A stretch of 64,000 bases of DNA from contig NZ_KI783301.1 of NCBI RefSeq assembly GCF_000510645.1, positions 3,425,788 through 3,489,787 on the forward strand, read 5' to 3'. Made by a program: the position numbers and the translations under genes. Under the pieces are notes generated by a model. The model was given only the letters and a program-made list of their open reading frames with translations, was not told the DNA's origin and searched no databases. The DNA comes from Thermicanus aegyptius DSM 12793. Lineage in GTDB: Bacteria > Bacillota > Bacilli > Thermicanales > Thermicanaceae. Below, piece after piece: positions 17,587 to 26,113 of this stretch (position 1 is its first letter; the number at the start of each line of letters is the position of its first letter).

Positions 17587-17660
17587 AAAAACCAAAACGA
17601 TTACGATCTCCTCCACTTTCGCAGAGTAATGATCCGAACATACTCTTGCTATTCGTTGAT

Positions 17661-18236
17661 TTAATTCCTTTCTAAGGACCTCAAAATAAAATCGACATGC
17701 GATTCCGCCAATGATCGAACGTCCTCAAATGTTTGGCCGCTCCTGCAATAATGCGAAACCAGGCCATGCAGGGAAAGAAAGACAGACCAAATCTCCTTCA
17801 GGGTGACTTGCCGATTGCAGAGTCCGTACACCGTTTTTGCAAATTTTTCATAGATCCGATTGGGTTCCTGTTGCACATAGGTTCTCACTTCTTCATCTTT
17901 GATCATAAACATGATCTCATAATGGCTTTGCTTCGTCAGGCCAAATTCGATAAATCCCAACAGCACCTCCCTCAGTTTACTGTGTGAGTCTAATGGTTTG
18001 TTCAGAATCTGTTCAAGCGCCTCGTCAAGAAGGAGGAAGTCTTGCCTCACCAGGGCATAAAACAAATCGGCCTTGTTCTTAAAGTGATAATAGATCGCTC
18101 CGTGGCTATAGCCCAATTCCTTCGAAATCTGGCGCATGGACACATGCCGATACCCGTTCTTCAAGAATAATTTCCGCGCCGTGTCCATAATTATTTCCCG
18201 TGTTAGCTCTTGCTTTACGGCTTTTCTAGGAGACAT
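17661..18236 (-). CDS. TetR-family transcriptional regulator
   Basis: 191 aa. The N-terminal helix-turn-helix (about 15-58) is well formed: IIMDTARKLFLKNGY, then VSMRQISKELGYSHGAIYYHF, followed by the usual KNKADLFYAL. The C-terminal ligand domain (about 70-190) has no recognisable class. ATG 18236 is preceded by GAGGGGTAGGA. A sigma-A promoter (18284-18312) and operator-like element lie directly upstream, and a near-copy of the element lies before the downstream SDR gene, so autorepression and control of that gene are likely. Ligand unknown. Confidence 0.92.
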   Translation of the reverse strand: MSPRKAVKQELTREIIMDTARKLFLKNGYRHVSMRQISKELGYSHGAIYYHFKNKADLFYALVRQDFLLLDEALEQILNKPLDSHSKLREVLLGFIEFGLTKQSHYEIMFMIKDEEVRTYVQQEPNRIYEKFAKTVYGLCNRQVTLKEIWSVFLSLHGLVSHYCRSGQTFEDVRSLAESHVDFILRSLERN

Positions 18237-18263
18237 TCCTACCCCTCTATACAATCCTATTCT

Positions 18264-18280
18264 ATTGACCAGTGTTCAAT
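18264..18280. promoter_or_regulatory. Candidate TetR operator at its own promoter
   Basis: ATTGACCAGTGTTCAAT, an imperfect palindrome with ATTGA/TCAAT arms. It begins 3 bp downstream of the tetR -10 box, where bound repressor would block initiation. Shares 14/16 bases with 17571-17586. Confidence 0.6.
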
Positions 18281-18283
18281 TAA

Positions 18284-18312
18284 AAGATATCATTCCCTTC
18301 AACCGATGTCAA
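18284..18312 (-). promoter_or_regulatory. Promoter of the tetR gene
   Basis: Perfect TTGACA (18307-18312 on the minus strand), 17-bp spacer, TATCTT (18284-18289). Confidence 0.7.
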
Positions 18313-18325
18313 GGCTTAGTTTGAG

Positions 18326-18353
18326 TTGTAATATATTGTACAATAGTTATATT
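18326..18353 (+). promoter_or_regulatory. Promoter with internal palindrome before antitoxin gene
   Basis: TTGTAA (18326-18331), 16-bp spacer, TATATT (18348-18353). The spacer holds a perfect 12-bp palindrome TATTGTACAATA (18334-18345), a natural operator position for autoregulation of a toxin-antitoxin operon. Confidence 0.5.
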
Positions 18354-18382
18354 CATAACGTTTGGTTAAGGGAGGGTTTTCT

Positions 18383-18685
18383 TTGCCGGACATTCAGCGA
18401 GTTCCCGTTGATTTCAGCCCTTTTTTCTGGGATGTTCATTTGGAAGATTTGGACCCTGCCATACACAGTCGATTCATTATAGAACGTTTGCTGAATGAAG
18501 GCGACCATCATACTTTACATTGGCTGTTCAAAACTTATTCCATGGATGAAATTCGCCATGTCATACAAACAAGCCGGAATTTATCCCGAAAGACAGCGAG
18601 ATACTGGCCATATTATTTCAATTTGAAGGAGGAGGAGATGCGTTGTTTTGGAACGTCATTGATCAAACCGGACAATTTGTTTTGA
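18383..18685 (+). CDS. Antitoxin-like protein (DUF6922 type) of an AbiEii pair
   Basis: About 100 aa from TTG 18383, which follows GGGAGGG by 6 nt. The FFWDVHLEDLD opening, FIIERLLNEGD and the SRNLSRKTARYWPYYF segment are typical of small proteins encoded immediately before AbiEii/AbiGii nucleotidyltransferase toxins. No helix-turn-helix is evident. The 3' end overlaps the toxin frame by 43 nt. The C-terminal part after NLKEEE may be longer than usual because the frame runs into the toxin start. The gene looks intact although its partner is broken. Antitoxin role is inferred from the pairing. Confidence 0.7.
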   Translation: MPDIQRVPVDFSPFFWDVHLEDLDPAIHSRFIIERLLNEGDHHTLHWLFKTYSMDEIRHVIQTSRNLSRKTARYWPYYFNLKEEEMRCFGTSLIKPDNLF

Positions 18686-18950
18686 GGCGCATACTCGAAT
18701 CCCCTCCAGTCAAGAATTGTTATCTTGCCGGCGGCACCGCACTCGCTCTTCTGCTTGGTCATCGTGAATCGATTGATTTTGATTGGTTTACTCCCCATTT
18801 ACTCCCGACCAGATTGAGAGCAGTCTGAACGAAAAAGGACACCTGGTCATTACGGAAGCCAAATCGAATACGTTTCATGGAATTCGGTTCGATACCCTAA
18901 TTTTGTCCGATTGCTCTTAGCGCCCATATTCCGTACCTTTTGATGAAGCG
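18643..18950 (+). pseudogene. Decayed AbiEii/AbiGii-type nucleotidyltransferase toxin
   Basis: TTG start 18643 with GGAGGAGGAG upstream gives the family N-terminus: LAGGTALALLLGH then SIDFDWFTP, the nucleotidyltransferase GG-x9-D-F-D active site. The frame then breaks: TTTACTCCC is present twice at an 11-bp period (18787-18795 and 18798-18806). Removing one copy restores DWFTPDQIESSLNEKGHLVI. A second break near 18885 is suggested because LLLAPIF continues in another frame. The C-terminal two thirds of the family are absent before rlmH. Clear pseudogene. Confidence 0.82.
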
Positions 18951-19012
18951 TGTTTCATTTATTCTTTTGAATTATGCAGTTTCCCCTACTGATTCAGGCA
19001 ATACTGAAGCTC

Positions 19013-19036
19013 CTGCCCAAAGTCACTTTTGGGCAG
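19013..19036. repeat. Hairpin downstream of rlmH
   Basis: CTGCCCAAA and TTTGGGCAG form a 9-bp stem with a 6-nt loop. No T tract follows on the minus strand, so terminator function for rlmH is uncertain. Confidence 0.45.
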
Positions 19037-19052
19037 TACTTGGGAATCGTGC

Positions 19053-19544
19053 TTATTTATGATACGTTTCCCCCCGGTTGATCTTGCACGCCCGGTAGAT
19101 CTGCTCGAGCAAAATAAGGCGCATCAGCTGATGGGGAAAGGTCATTCGGGAAAAGGAGAGAAGGAGATCGGATCTGGACAGGACCTTCCCGGATAGGCCT
19201 AACGAGCCGCCGATGATAAAGGCGATCCGGCTTCGACCGTATGTAGCCGCATCATCCAGATACTTCGCCAATTCCTCTGATGAGAAGGATTTCCCCGAGA
19301 TTGCGAGGGAGACGACCCATTCATCAGGACGAAGATGGGCGAGAATGCGCTCTCCCTCTCGATCCTTCACCTGCTCTTCCTCTTTTGTGCTCAGTTCCTC
19401 CGGAGCCTGCTCCTCTTTCACTTCGGTGATCTCCAGATTGGCATAGGAAGCAAGTCGCTTTCTATATTCCTCGATGCCCATTTGGAGATATTTTTCTTTG
19501 ATTTTGCCTACGGCTATGAGGTGAATGCGTAAAATTCTTCCCAT
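19053..19544 (-). CDS. rlmH: 23S rRNA pseudouridine-1915 N3-methyltransferase
   Basis: 163-aa SPOUT methyltransferase (family length about 159) acting on helix 69 of 23S rRNA in assembled ribosomes. Conserved features: the N-terminal IHLIAVGKIKEKYL, FIIGGSLGLS of the SAM-binding trefoil knot, and the C-terminal YHK. An ATG at 19544 directly abuts GGGGG; a slightly later non-ATG start is possible. Its position beyond htrA is conserved in bacilli (yydA). Confidence 0.95.
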   Translation of the reverse strand: MGRILRIHLIAVGKIKEKYLQMGIEEYRKRLASYANLEITEVKEEQAPEELSTKEEEQVKDREGERILAHLRPDEWVVSLAISGKSFSSEELAKYLDDAATYGRSRIAFIIGGSLGLSGKVLSRSDLLLSFSRMTFPHQLMRLILLEQIYRACKINRGETYHK

Positions 19545-19593
19545 CCCCCTTATTCTAAACGGCTTACACTCCCTCTGCCTCCATCAGCCGTTA

Positions 19594-19761
19594 TTAAACC
19601 ACCAGATATATGGGATACTCCTCACAAAAGTCACAACGGGCTGGAACGGTCCAGGCCGTAAAAGAGACCTCGCTCAATTTATAAATATCCGGAGCATCTT
19701 CATACTCATCGACGAAATGATCGATCGCCCATTCCAGGTGCTCACGACAACATACATACAT
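19594..19761 (-). CDS. Small CxxH/CxxC-motif protein (YyzF type)
   Basis: 55-aa protein. ATG 19761 follows AGGAGGCAGAGGG. It carries Cys5-x-x-His8 (CREH) near the N-terminus and Cys43-x-x-Cys46 (CDFC) near the C-terminus, suggesting one bound zinc. Bacillales genomes have such a small gene between htrA and rlmH (CxxH/CxxC protein, BA_5709 family); function unknown. The position, ribosome site and motif pair together make it a real gene. Confidence 0.85.
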   Translation of the reverse strand: MYVCCREHLEWAIDHFVDEYEDAPDIYKLSEVSFTAWTVPARCDFCEEYPIYLVV

Positions 19762-19900
19762 CCCTCTGCCTCCTAAGGTTTCGGTTTCCCTAGTCCTATC
19801 CCATTATACGTTTTTCCCGATGGATGCTCAACGCCCTTCAAGAACAAGCCGCCTTTTTGCCCTAACCTTAGGATGGATAGAAAACGTTATTTTATGAATA

Positions 19901-19932
19901 AAAGAGAAAAAGACAGCCGAAATTGGGCTGTC
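19901..19932 (-). terminator. Terminator of htrA
   Basis: GACAGCC (19912-19918) pairs with GGCTGTC (19926-19932); on the minus strand it is followed by TTTTTCTCTTT. Confidence 0.85.
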
Positions 19933-20001
19933 AGAGATCTTAACTTTTTTTGCCCGCAGTTGTTAGGTCTGCCGTGATTCACGCCGATACCCGTCATCCG
20001 A

Positions 20002-21237
20002 TTAAGGCGTAAAGGATCCTAAGTTGAAGGAGGTTTCCTGCAGTTTCCCGTCCCGGTAAAAAGTAACCCGAATGGTTTGCCCGATCTCTTTCTCTTTATA
20101 AAGATATTTGCGCAAATCTGCGGAACTCCCGATCGGTTGATCATCCAGCTTCACAATGACATCCAATTCTTTCATCCCGCCCTTATCCGCCGGGCCACCT
20201 GGCGTTACATCTACCACCACCACCCCCAAGTGTACATTGGAAGGGAGGTTTAAGGTGCTCTGCCAGTGGGAGCGATCAATTTCCTGCAGGTCCTTAGGAC
20301 CGATCCCGAGGAAAGGCCGTTTTACGGACCCGGTGTTCATCAGATCGCTAATGATCGGGCTTGCCTCGTTGATGGGAATGGCAAAACCCATCCCCTCAAT
20401 TCCCACCTCTGAGATCTTGGCGCTGTTTATTCCCACAAGCTGCCCTGCGATATTAATGAGAGCCCCTCCACTGTTCCCCGGGTTAATGGCGGCGTCGGTC
20501 TGAATCACATCCATCTCCCAATCCGTATAGCCGTCTCCGTCTAAATCCTGGGGGATCGAGCGGTCGGTGGAGCTGATAACGCCTACGGTTACGGTACGGG
20601 AATAATCTAGTCCCAGGGGATTGCCGATGGCAATCGCCGGCTCTCCTGGGCGAAGCCGATCGGAGTTGCCGAAGGGAACAGGTGTAATTGGAAGGTCGGT
20701 CTTCGTAAAGCTTAAAACGGCTAGATCGGAAAGAGAGTCGGACCCTTCTAAATCGGCCGATACCCGATTCCCGTCGGCCAATACCACCTCGATCTTGGCG
20801 GCCCCCTCAATCACATGATGATTTGTAACCACATAAACTTTATTCCCTTTTTGGGTAAAGATAACTCCCGAACCGGTTCCTTGCTGAATCACATCGGATT
20901 TCCTCGTCCAAAAATCTCCGGATTGCTGGAGATTAACAACTCCCACGATTGAGTTCTCTACTTTGCCGACGACATCTGCAATGGCACTGGTTATATTCAC
21001 GTTTACCGTCTGTACCGGAGAAGGGGAACCTGCCTGTCTCGACGGGGGATTCAATCCCCCACCTTCTTCTCTGTTTGATTCCTGGGATGGAAGCTGCACC
21101 ACCCCCCATTGAATTAAAAGAGGGAGTGAGACGAGAACGAGTAAAGCGCCCAGGATCGCGCCGATCAGTGCGTAAAAAAATCCTCTTCTTCCCTGACTTT
21201 TCCGCGGCCTGTCATCAAAATCGTCATAATATCCCAT
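20002..21237 (-). CDS. htrA: HtrA-type membrane serine protease (YycK/HtrC)
   Basis: 411 aa: short cytoplasmic N-terminus, one membrane anchor (about 20-44), an S/P-rich linker, trypsin-like domain (about 85-285) and one PDZ domain (about 300-405). The catalytic triad is visible as His141 (VTNHHVIEGA), Asp171 (SLSDLAVL) and Ser256 (GNSGGALIN). It is a surface quality-control protease. GGGGTGAGGAC precedes ATG 21237. Downstream of the wal operon as in many bacilli but separated by 175 bp, and ended by its own terminator. Confidence 0.95.
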   Translation of the reverse strand: MGYYDDFDDRPRKSQGRRGFFYALIGAILGALLVLVSLPLLIQWGVVQLPSQESNREEGGGLNPPSRQAGSPSPVQTVNVNITSAIADVVGKVENSIVGVVNLQQSGDFWTRKSDVIQQGTGSGVIFTQKGNKVYVVTNHHVIEGAAKIEVVLADGNRVSADLEGSDSLSDLAVLSFTKTDLPITPVPFGNSDRLRPGEPAIAIGNPLGLDYSRTVTVGVISSTDRSIPQDLDGDGYTDWEMDVIQTDAAINPGNSGGALINIAGQLVGINSAKISEVGIEGMGFAIPINEASPIISDLMNTGSVKRPFLGIGPKDLQEIDRSHWQSTLNLPSNVHLGVVVVDVTPGGPADKGGMKELDVIVKLDDQPIGSSADLRKYLYKEKEIGQTIRVTFYRDGKLQETSFNLGSFTP

Positions 21238-21412
21238 GTCCTCACCCCCTCAGTCCCATATCTCTCTCCATCATCATGCCCAAAAAGGAAAGCCTTCATT
21301 CCAAAAAAAGGTTCTCTATCTACTCCTCTCATGACCCGCATGGAAAAAAATGATCTTCCTCAAACCAATAAGAGGATACTTTAGAAATATGAGCGAAAAA
21401 ATCCGATGTTCT

Positions 21413-22201
21413 TTATATTTCATGAGGAATGGTGGCCTGATCTGGATATGTATCATAAACCCGAATCTTCTCCCCAACCGGGTGTCCCTCTTCCAACAAG
21501 ATTTGTGTAACCGTCATTCGTGCTAATTCGATGAGGTTATTCTCCTTGCTCAAGTGAGCGAGGTAGATCCTTTCCGTGTTCTGACTGATCACCTCCGTTA
21601 ATGCTTCTGCAGAGGTTTCATTGGAGAGATGCCCGGTATCCCCCAAGATCCGCTGCTTTACATTCCAAGGATAACTGCCCATACGAAGCATTTCCACATC
21701 GTGATTTGCCTCCATGATGAAAACGTGGGAATCGGCGATTTTCCCTTTGATGCGGTCGCTCACATAACCCAAATCTGTCACATAGCTTATTTTTTTCTCC
21801 CCTTCTTTAAAGATAAAACCCATCGGTTCTGCCGCATCATGAGAGACAGGAAAGGACTCGACGGTCAAATCGTTAAACGTATGCCGCTCTCCGGTCGGGA
21901 AGATGATGATCCTCTTCGGATCTAGGTCTTCCAGTTGGGGGGAGAGAGCTTTCCAAGTCCCATGACTCATGTAAATCGGAATTTGATATTTTTTTGCGAA
22001 TACTCGAAGCCCTCGGACATGATCAATATGTTCATGGGTGATCAGAATCCCATCAAGTTGGGAAGGGTCCTCATCAATTCCAATTAAAAGTTTCTCAATT
22101 CGCTTACAGCTTAATCCCACGTCGGTGAGAAGGCGGGTTTTTCCGGTTCGGACAAAAAAGGAATTCCCACTGCTCCCGCTCGCTAAAATACTATACCGCA
22201 T
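21413..22201 (-). CDS. walJ: Metallo-beta-lactamase-fold exonuclease-like protein WalJ (YycJ)
   Basis: 262 aa. The binuclear metal site THEHIDH (His56, His58, Asp60, His61) and the later SHDAAEP, DTGHLSN and LAHLSKENN segments mark the WalJ/YycJ family, linked to DNA mismatch repair and cell-wall/division coordination. ATG 22201 follows GAGGAGTAGGAGACA; the frame extends upstream without homology. Last gene of walRKHIJ, 8 nt after walI. Confidence 0.95.
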   Translation of the reverse strand: MRYSILASGSSGNSFFVRTGKTRLLTDVGLSCKRIEKLLIGIDEDPSQLDGILITHEHIDHVRGLRVFAKKYQIPIYMSHGTWKALSPQLEDLDPKRIIIFPTGERHTFNDLTVESFPVSHDAAEPMGFIFKEGEKKISYVTDLGYVSDRIKGKIADSHVFIMEANHDVEMLRMGSYPWNVKQRILGDTGHLSNETSAEALTEVISQNTERIYLAHLSKENNLIELARMTVTQILLEEGHPVGEKIRVYDTYPDQATIPHEI

Positions 22202-22209
22202 TCTGTCTC

Positions 22210-22977
22210 CTACTCCTCTTTCGTTTCTACCACTGTTCCTATAAAACCGTTCACATAATGAATCCCGCCCGTATGGACAACCCTCCAAACGGGAACAAGG
22301 AGCTTTAATTCCTGATCATATCGCTCCTGATAATACCCAGCCTTTACCTCTTCTACCCTCTCCCCCGAACGAATTAATCCGTTTTCTACCAATACCGAAA
22401 GGGCTGAGTAAGCGGATATCATCTTCCGGGGGGCTCCTTTCCCCTCTGCTTTTGTATACGTAATATGATATCCCTCTAAGCCGCGATCGGTAAGGAGGAG
22501 TTCTAATCGGCTGGAAAAGATGGAGAATCCGTCTATCTTTTGAGTATATACCATCTTTCCTCGTGTGGAAAGGTAGGGATCATATTCATACTCTCCTGCT
22601 AAAGAAAACTCTTTTTGAATCGCCTCCTGAAACCTTCTTTTCTGGCTCGGGTCCGGGAGAGCGTGCGGCGACTGAAAGGTGACCGTCACTCCCTCTTCCC
22701 CCTCCTCCACCTTTCCCTGACTCGGGTCCACAGGAATTTTCTTGTTAGAATCGGGAGAAATCGTCCAATAAAGCATTTCCGGCGTATCATAAGGGATATC
22801 TTCCGGTACGGCAATTCGCCGCTCCTCCAATGTTTTCTTGATTGACTCCTGTTCCAATTGGGAAACCTGCCCCAACGAATCCTGTTCTTTTTTCTGCTGC
22901 CATAAAAAATACCCTAAAAATAGATCAAGAAGGAGGAAAGAGAATATCAGAATCGTTTTAGCCCTGCTCCAATCCAT
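22210..22977 (-). CDS. walI: Two-component regulatory protein WalI (YycI)
   Basis: 255 aa; single N-terminal transmembrane helix (about 7-23, after MDWSRAKT) and an extracytoplasmic YycI domain. With WalH it binds and restrains the WalK kinase at the membrane. ATG 22977 follows GGGGAGGAAATA and lies 1 nt beyond the walH stop (TAG-G-ATG), so translation is coupled. Sequence divergence is normal for this protein; identity rests on the N-terminal motif and operon position. Confidence 0.92.
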   Translation of the reverse strand: MDWSRAKTILIFSFLLLDLFLGYFLWQQKKEQDSLGQVSQLEQESIKKTLEERRIAVPEDIPYDTPEMLYWTISPDSNKKIPVDPSQGKVEEGEEGVTVTFQSPHALPDPSQKRRFQEAIQKEFSLAGEYEYDPYLSTRGKMVYTQKIDGFSIFSSRLELLLTDRGLEGYHITYTKAEGKGAPRKMISAYSALSVLVENGLIRSGERVEEVKAGYYQERYDQELKLLVPVWRVVHTGGIHYVNGFIGTVVETKEE

Positions 22978-22978
22978 C

Positions 22979-24325
22979 CTATTTCCTCCCCACTGACGAT
23001 GAGGAATCAAAAAAATGCCATCCATCCTCACCCTTCACTTTAACCACATAAGAGGGAATGAGTTTCATTTGTTCCCTTTGATCTCCCCTGACCATCTTAT
23101 ATCCAATTTCTATGGAGTCTATCTTATAGAGGGGTAGCCCCTCCTGGTCCAATTTCTTAAGGAGCTCCTCCCCTGAGGGAAGGAGCCTATCCCTTTGCCC
23201 CTCCATTTTTTGAAAACGGAGAAGCGAACGGCTGTACTCCGTAACAAAGCCTCCTGTTCCTTTAAGCAAAATGGAACCGATATTATTTTTATTATCGGCG
23301 CCATAAACCGACCTCCCACTCACCAGTTCACGGAAGAGAAGAAGCTTGGAAGCTGCCGTAAAATCCGCCCTCTCGATCCGGTATTGCCCTGTCCATCCTT
23401 GATGCTGATTCATAAAATCCAAAAGATAGGAGGCATCTTGATTGGATGAAACCAGGTTGGGCGATTCGTAGCCGGGAACATAATACCGCATGGTCCCCGT
23501 TTCTTGATTCGTTTGCAGGCTTTTACTCCCGTCCGTAAATATCCTGGAGCCCCCCCTTTCTGAGATTTCTCGGGTTACGGAAAGATCGATGAAAAGAGAC
23601 CGGGCCATCTCCTCTCCGCTGATCCAGGATACCGAATAGACCAGCTCTTTGGATTCAAAGGGATCTTTTGGCAAATATCGGAGGCTCAAGTAATCCCAAG
23701 TTGACGGATAATTGCTAAGGAGCGGAAGCCATGCCGGCTTTTTTTCTCCCATACTTATGAGTTGGGGAAAATCAACGAAGGTTGGATCGGACGGTTTCCC
23801 AAGTTCTCCCCTGAGCACTTTTCCCTCATCTGCAGAGATGAGAAAAACTTGTTCACCTTCTGCGCCATTTCCCATTGTGATCCATAATTTATTTAGATTG
23901 GGGAGTTGGTCCTCTAAGCCTGACGGAAAAGAGAGGATTTGGCGAAGAAGTGCAATGGGAAGAGGATTCTCGTAGAAATACTCAATTCCCCTCGTATGGG
24001 TTAAGAGTTCATTCCATTCTTGTGGTGTAAGGCTTACGTTCTGAAAGCGATAGAATTGAAGTACTTTTAACGATTTCCAAAGCAAGGAATATTCCGGTGT
24101 GGAAGGAGATATGAGCGTGTGTCGATCCTCCCCAAGATGAAGAATAACCTCTCTTGGCCGCAGGAGATCCTCCCAAGCTCTTCTCTCCCCTATTTTTACG
24201 GGTGTTTCATATTTTGCGGGAACCAAGGGGAGCGGAGTCGGCTCTGTTTCCCATAGAGAGAAGCTTAAAAAAAGGCTAATACCGATCATCACGACGAGCA
24301 AGAGGCTCTTCAATCCCTCCTTCAT
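22979..24325 (-). CDS. walH: Two-component regulatory protein WalH (YycH)
   Basis: 448 aa; N-terminal anchor (about 5-24, LKSLLLVVMIGISLFLSFSLW) and a large extracytoplasmic domain. Partner of WalI in modulating WalK. Good GGAGGA site before ATG 24325. The start lies 50 nt inside the 3' end of walK, an overlap that suggests coupled translation. Confidence 0.92.
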   Translation of the reverse strand: MKEGLKSLLLVVMIGISLFLSFSLWETEPTPLPLVPAKYETPVKIGERRAWEDLLRPREVILHLGEDRHTLISPSTPEYSLLWKSLKVLQFYRFQNVSLTPQEWNELLTHTRGIEYFYENPLPIALLRQILSFPSGLEDQLPNLNKLWITMGNGAEGEQVFLISADEGKVLRGELGKPSDPTFVDFPQLISMGEKKPAWLPLLSNYPSTWDYLSLRYLPKDPFESKELVYSVSWISGEEMARSLFIDLSVTREISERGGSRIFTDGSKSLQTNQETGTMRYYVPGYESPNLVSSNQDASYLLDFMNQHQGWTGQYRIERADFTAASKLLLFRELVSGRSVYGADNKNNIGSILLKGTGGFVTEYSRSLLRFQKMEGQRDRLLPSGEELLKKLDQEGLPLYKIDSIEIGYKMVRGDQREQMKLIPSYVVKVKGEDGWHFFDSSSSVGRK

Positions 24326-26111
24326 CGATCGATTCCTCCTTTCGTGGCAGGGTTAAGGTAACGATCGTCCCCCGATCCACTTCACTTTCAATCCGAATCT
24401 TCCCTCCATGAAGATCCATATATTCTTTGGCGATCGAAAGGCCTAGACCTGAACCTCCTTGTGCTCTGGACCGAGCTTTATCGACCCGGTAAAAACGCTC
24501 AAAGATTCGTTTTAAATCCTCTTTTGGAATTCCGATCCCCTCATCCTCTATCCGAATTTCTACCTCTTTTTTTTCGTTCTCCTCTAATTTTACCGTGATC
24601 TCACCTTCCTCTTTGGAATATTTTAATGCGTTGGTTAATAAGTTGTCCAAAACATGGCGCATTTTATCCCGGTCTATCTCGACATATACCGGTCCCGATG
24701 ACAGGAAGCGAACTTTAAGACCCGCCTTCTCGGCTTGAACGTGAAAGGGAACGAGAATCGACTCGAGATATTCTTCCATATTCACCAAAGAAAGATGAAG
24801 GGATTCCTTTTCCGAATCCAAGCGAGAAAGAAGGAGAAGATCGGAAACCATACGGATCATCCGCTCCGTCTCCTGTTTAACCACCCCTAAAAATCTTTTC
24901 ATTAAAAGCGTATTCTCCTGTGTTTCTTCTTCCATCATCGTCTCCAAATAGCTCTTCATCGTGGTAAGAGGCGTGCGAAGCTCATGGGATACGTTGGCTA
25001 CAAATTCTTTCCGCTCCTTGGCAAGCCGTTCTTCCTCCGTCATATCGGTAATCACGATAATGGCTCCTTTCTTTTCTCCTTCCAGCTGGACAGGAGATGT
25101 GGTTACCCGCAGAGCCAAATTTTCTTTTTTTGAAAGAGGGATTTCCAGGAGAAAGGACCCTGGTTCAAAAAGAGTGGATAATTCCATCTCCTCCGGCAAT
25201 CGGAGCAGATGATGAATTTTGGCTCCCTCCCACTGGGAAGGCGCTTGTAGCATTTCCCTCGCCTTTGGATTCATGAGAAGAATCCTGCCTTCTGCGTTTG
25301 TCGCGATTACCCCTTCGCTCATGTTGTTCAAGACAGAGGAAAGCTTCTCCCTCTCTTCGATATTTTGATGGATCGCACGATCAAGCCTGTCCGATAGATC
25401 ATTAAAGGCGATGGCTAATCGTCCGATCTCATCCTCCCCCTTCACCGTCACTCTCATTTTAAAATCACCTTCCGCCATCGCCCTTGCCTGTTTCGTGATT
25501 TGAACGATCGGAAGGGTAATGGTGCGACTGATCGCAATGCTTAAGAAGGAAGTAAGACCAAGGGCGATGAGTAGTCCTGTAATGAAGATACGCACCACCT
25601 GGTCTATCGTACGATATACCTCTTCCATGGAGGCGTAGATGAGAACGGCTCCGATCACTTGATTCCCATCCTTAATGGGAAGGGCTAAACTTTTCAGCCT
25701 CTCCCCCGTAACTGTCCGCATCCTGAGAGATTCCTCCGGGATCCCGTTTAAAGCTTGATGCACTTCCGGTAGATTATTTTTCTGACCGATCACGTTAGGA
25801 TTCTCCGAAGTTGCCGCAATCACCGTTCCATCCGTCCCGATGACCTGGATCTGGGCTCCATTAAATTGGGTTAAATTGGCAATCAGATTCTCAATATCCC
25901 TCGTCTGTTCATCTTGCCTGGATGAAGAGGATTCTCCCCTGAGATACGGGACTAAATAATAGGTGAGAAACTGCGCCTGGGCATTCAGGGAATGGCTAAA
26001 ATTGTTCAAATAGTAGGACTTAAGATTCTGAATAAAATAAGCTCCAATAAATTGCATAGAAAGAAGGATCAGGAGGGAAAACAGGGTAACCAGCTTCCAC
26101 TGCATGCGCAC
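24276..26111 (-). CDS. walK: Sensor histidine kinase WalK (YycG)
   Basis: 611 aa; essential cell-wall homeostasis kinase. Domains: TM1 (about 7-28), extracytoplasmic Cache-like sensor (29-170), TM2 (172-195), HAMP (196-250), PAS (255-355), HisKA with phospho-acceptor His376 in VSHELRTPLTTMKSYLE, and HATPase_c (475-590) with N box DNLLTNALKYS, DEGIGIP and GGSGLGLSIA. In S. aureus WalK a PAS histidine in LHDVTE binds zinc; here the same place reads ITDMTE, so that ligand is missing. GTG 26111 has AGGGG upstream; ATG 26105 is an alternative. Two bases after walR. Confidence 0.95.
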   Translation of the reverse strand: MRMQWKLVTLFSLLILLSMQFIGAYFIQNLKSYYLNNFSHSLNAQAQFLTYYLVPYLRGESSSSRQDEQTRDIENLIANLTQFNGAQIQVIGTDGTVIAATSENPNVIGQKNNLPEVHQALNGIPEESLRMRTVTGERLKSLALPIKDGNQVIGAVLIYASMEEVYRTIDQVVRIFITGLLIALGLTSFLSIAISRTITLPIVQITKQARAMAEGDFKMRVTVKGEDEIGRLAIAFNDLSDRLDRAIHQNIEEREKLSSVLNNMSEGVIATNAEGRILLMNPKAREMLQAPSQWEGAKIHHLLRLPEEMELSTLFEPGSFLLEIPLSKKENLALRVTTSPVQLEGEKKGAIIVITDMTEEERLAKERKEFVANVSHELRTPLTTMKSYLETMMEEETQENTLLMKRFLGVVKQETERMIRMVSDLLLLSRLDSEKESLHLSLVNMEEYLESILVPFHVQAEKAGLKVRFLSSGPVYVEIDRDKMRHVLDNLLTNALKYSKEEGEITVKLEENEKKEVEIRIEDEGIGIPKEDLKRIFERFYRVDKARSRAQGGSGLGLSIAKEYMDLHGGKIRIESEVDRGTIVTLTLPRKEESIDEGGIEEPLARRDDRY

Positions 26112-26113
26112 GG

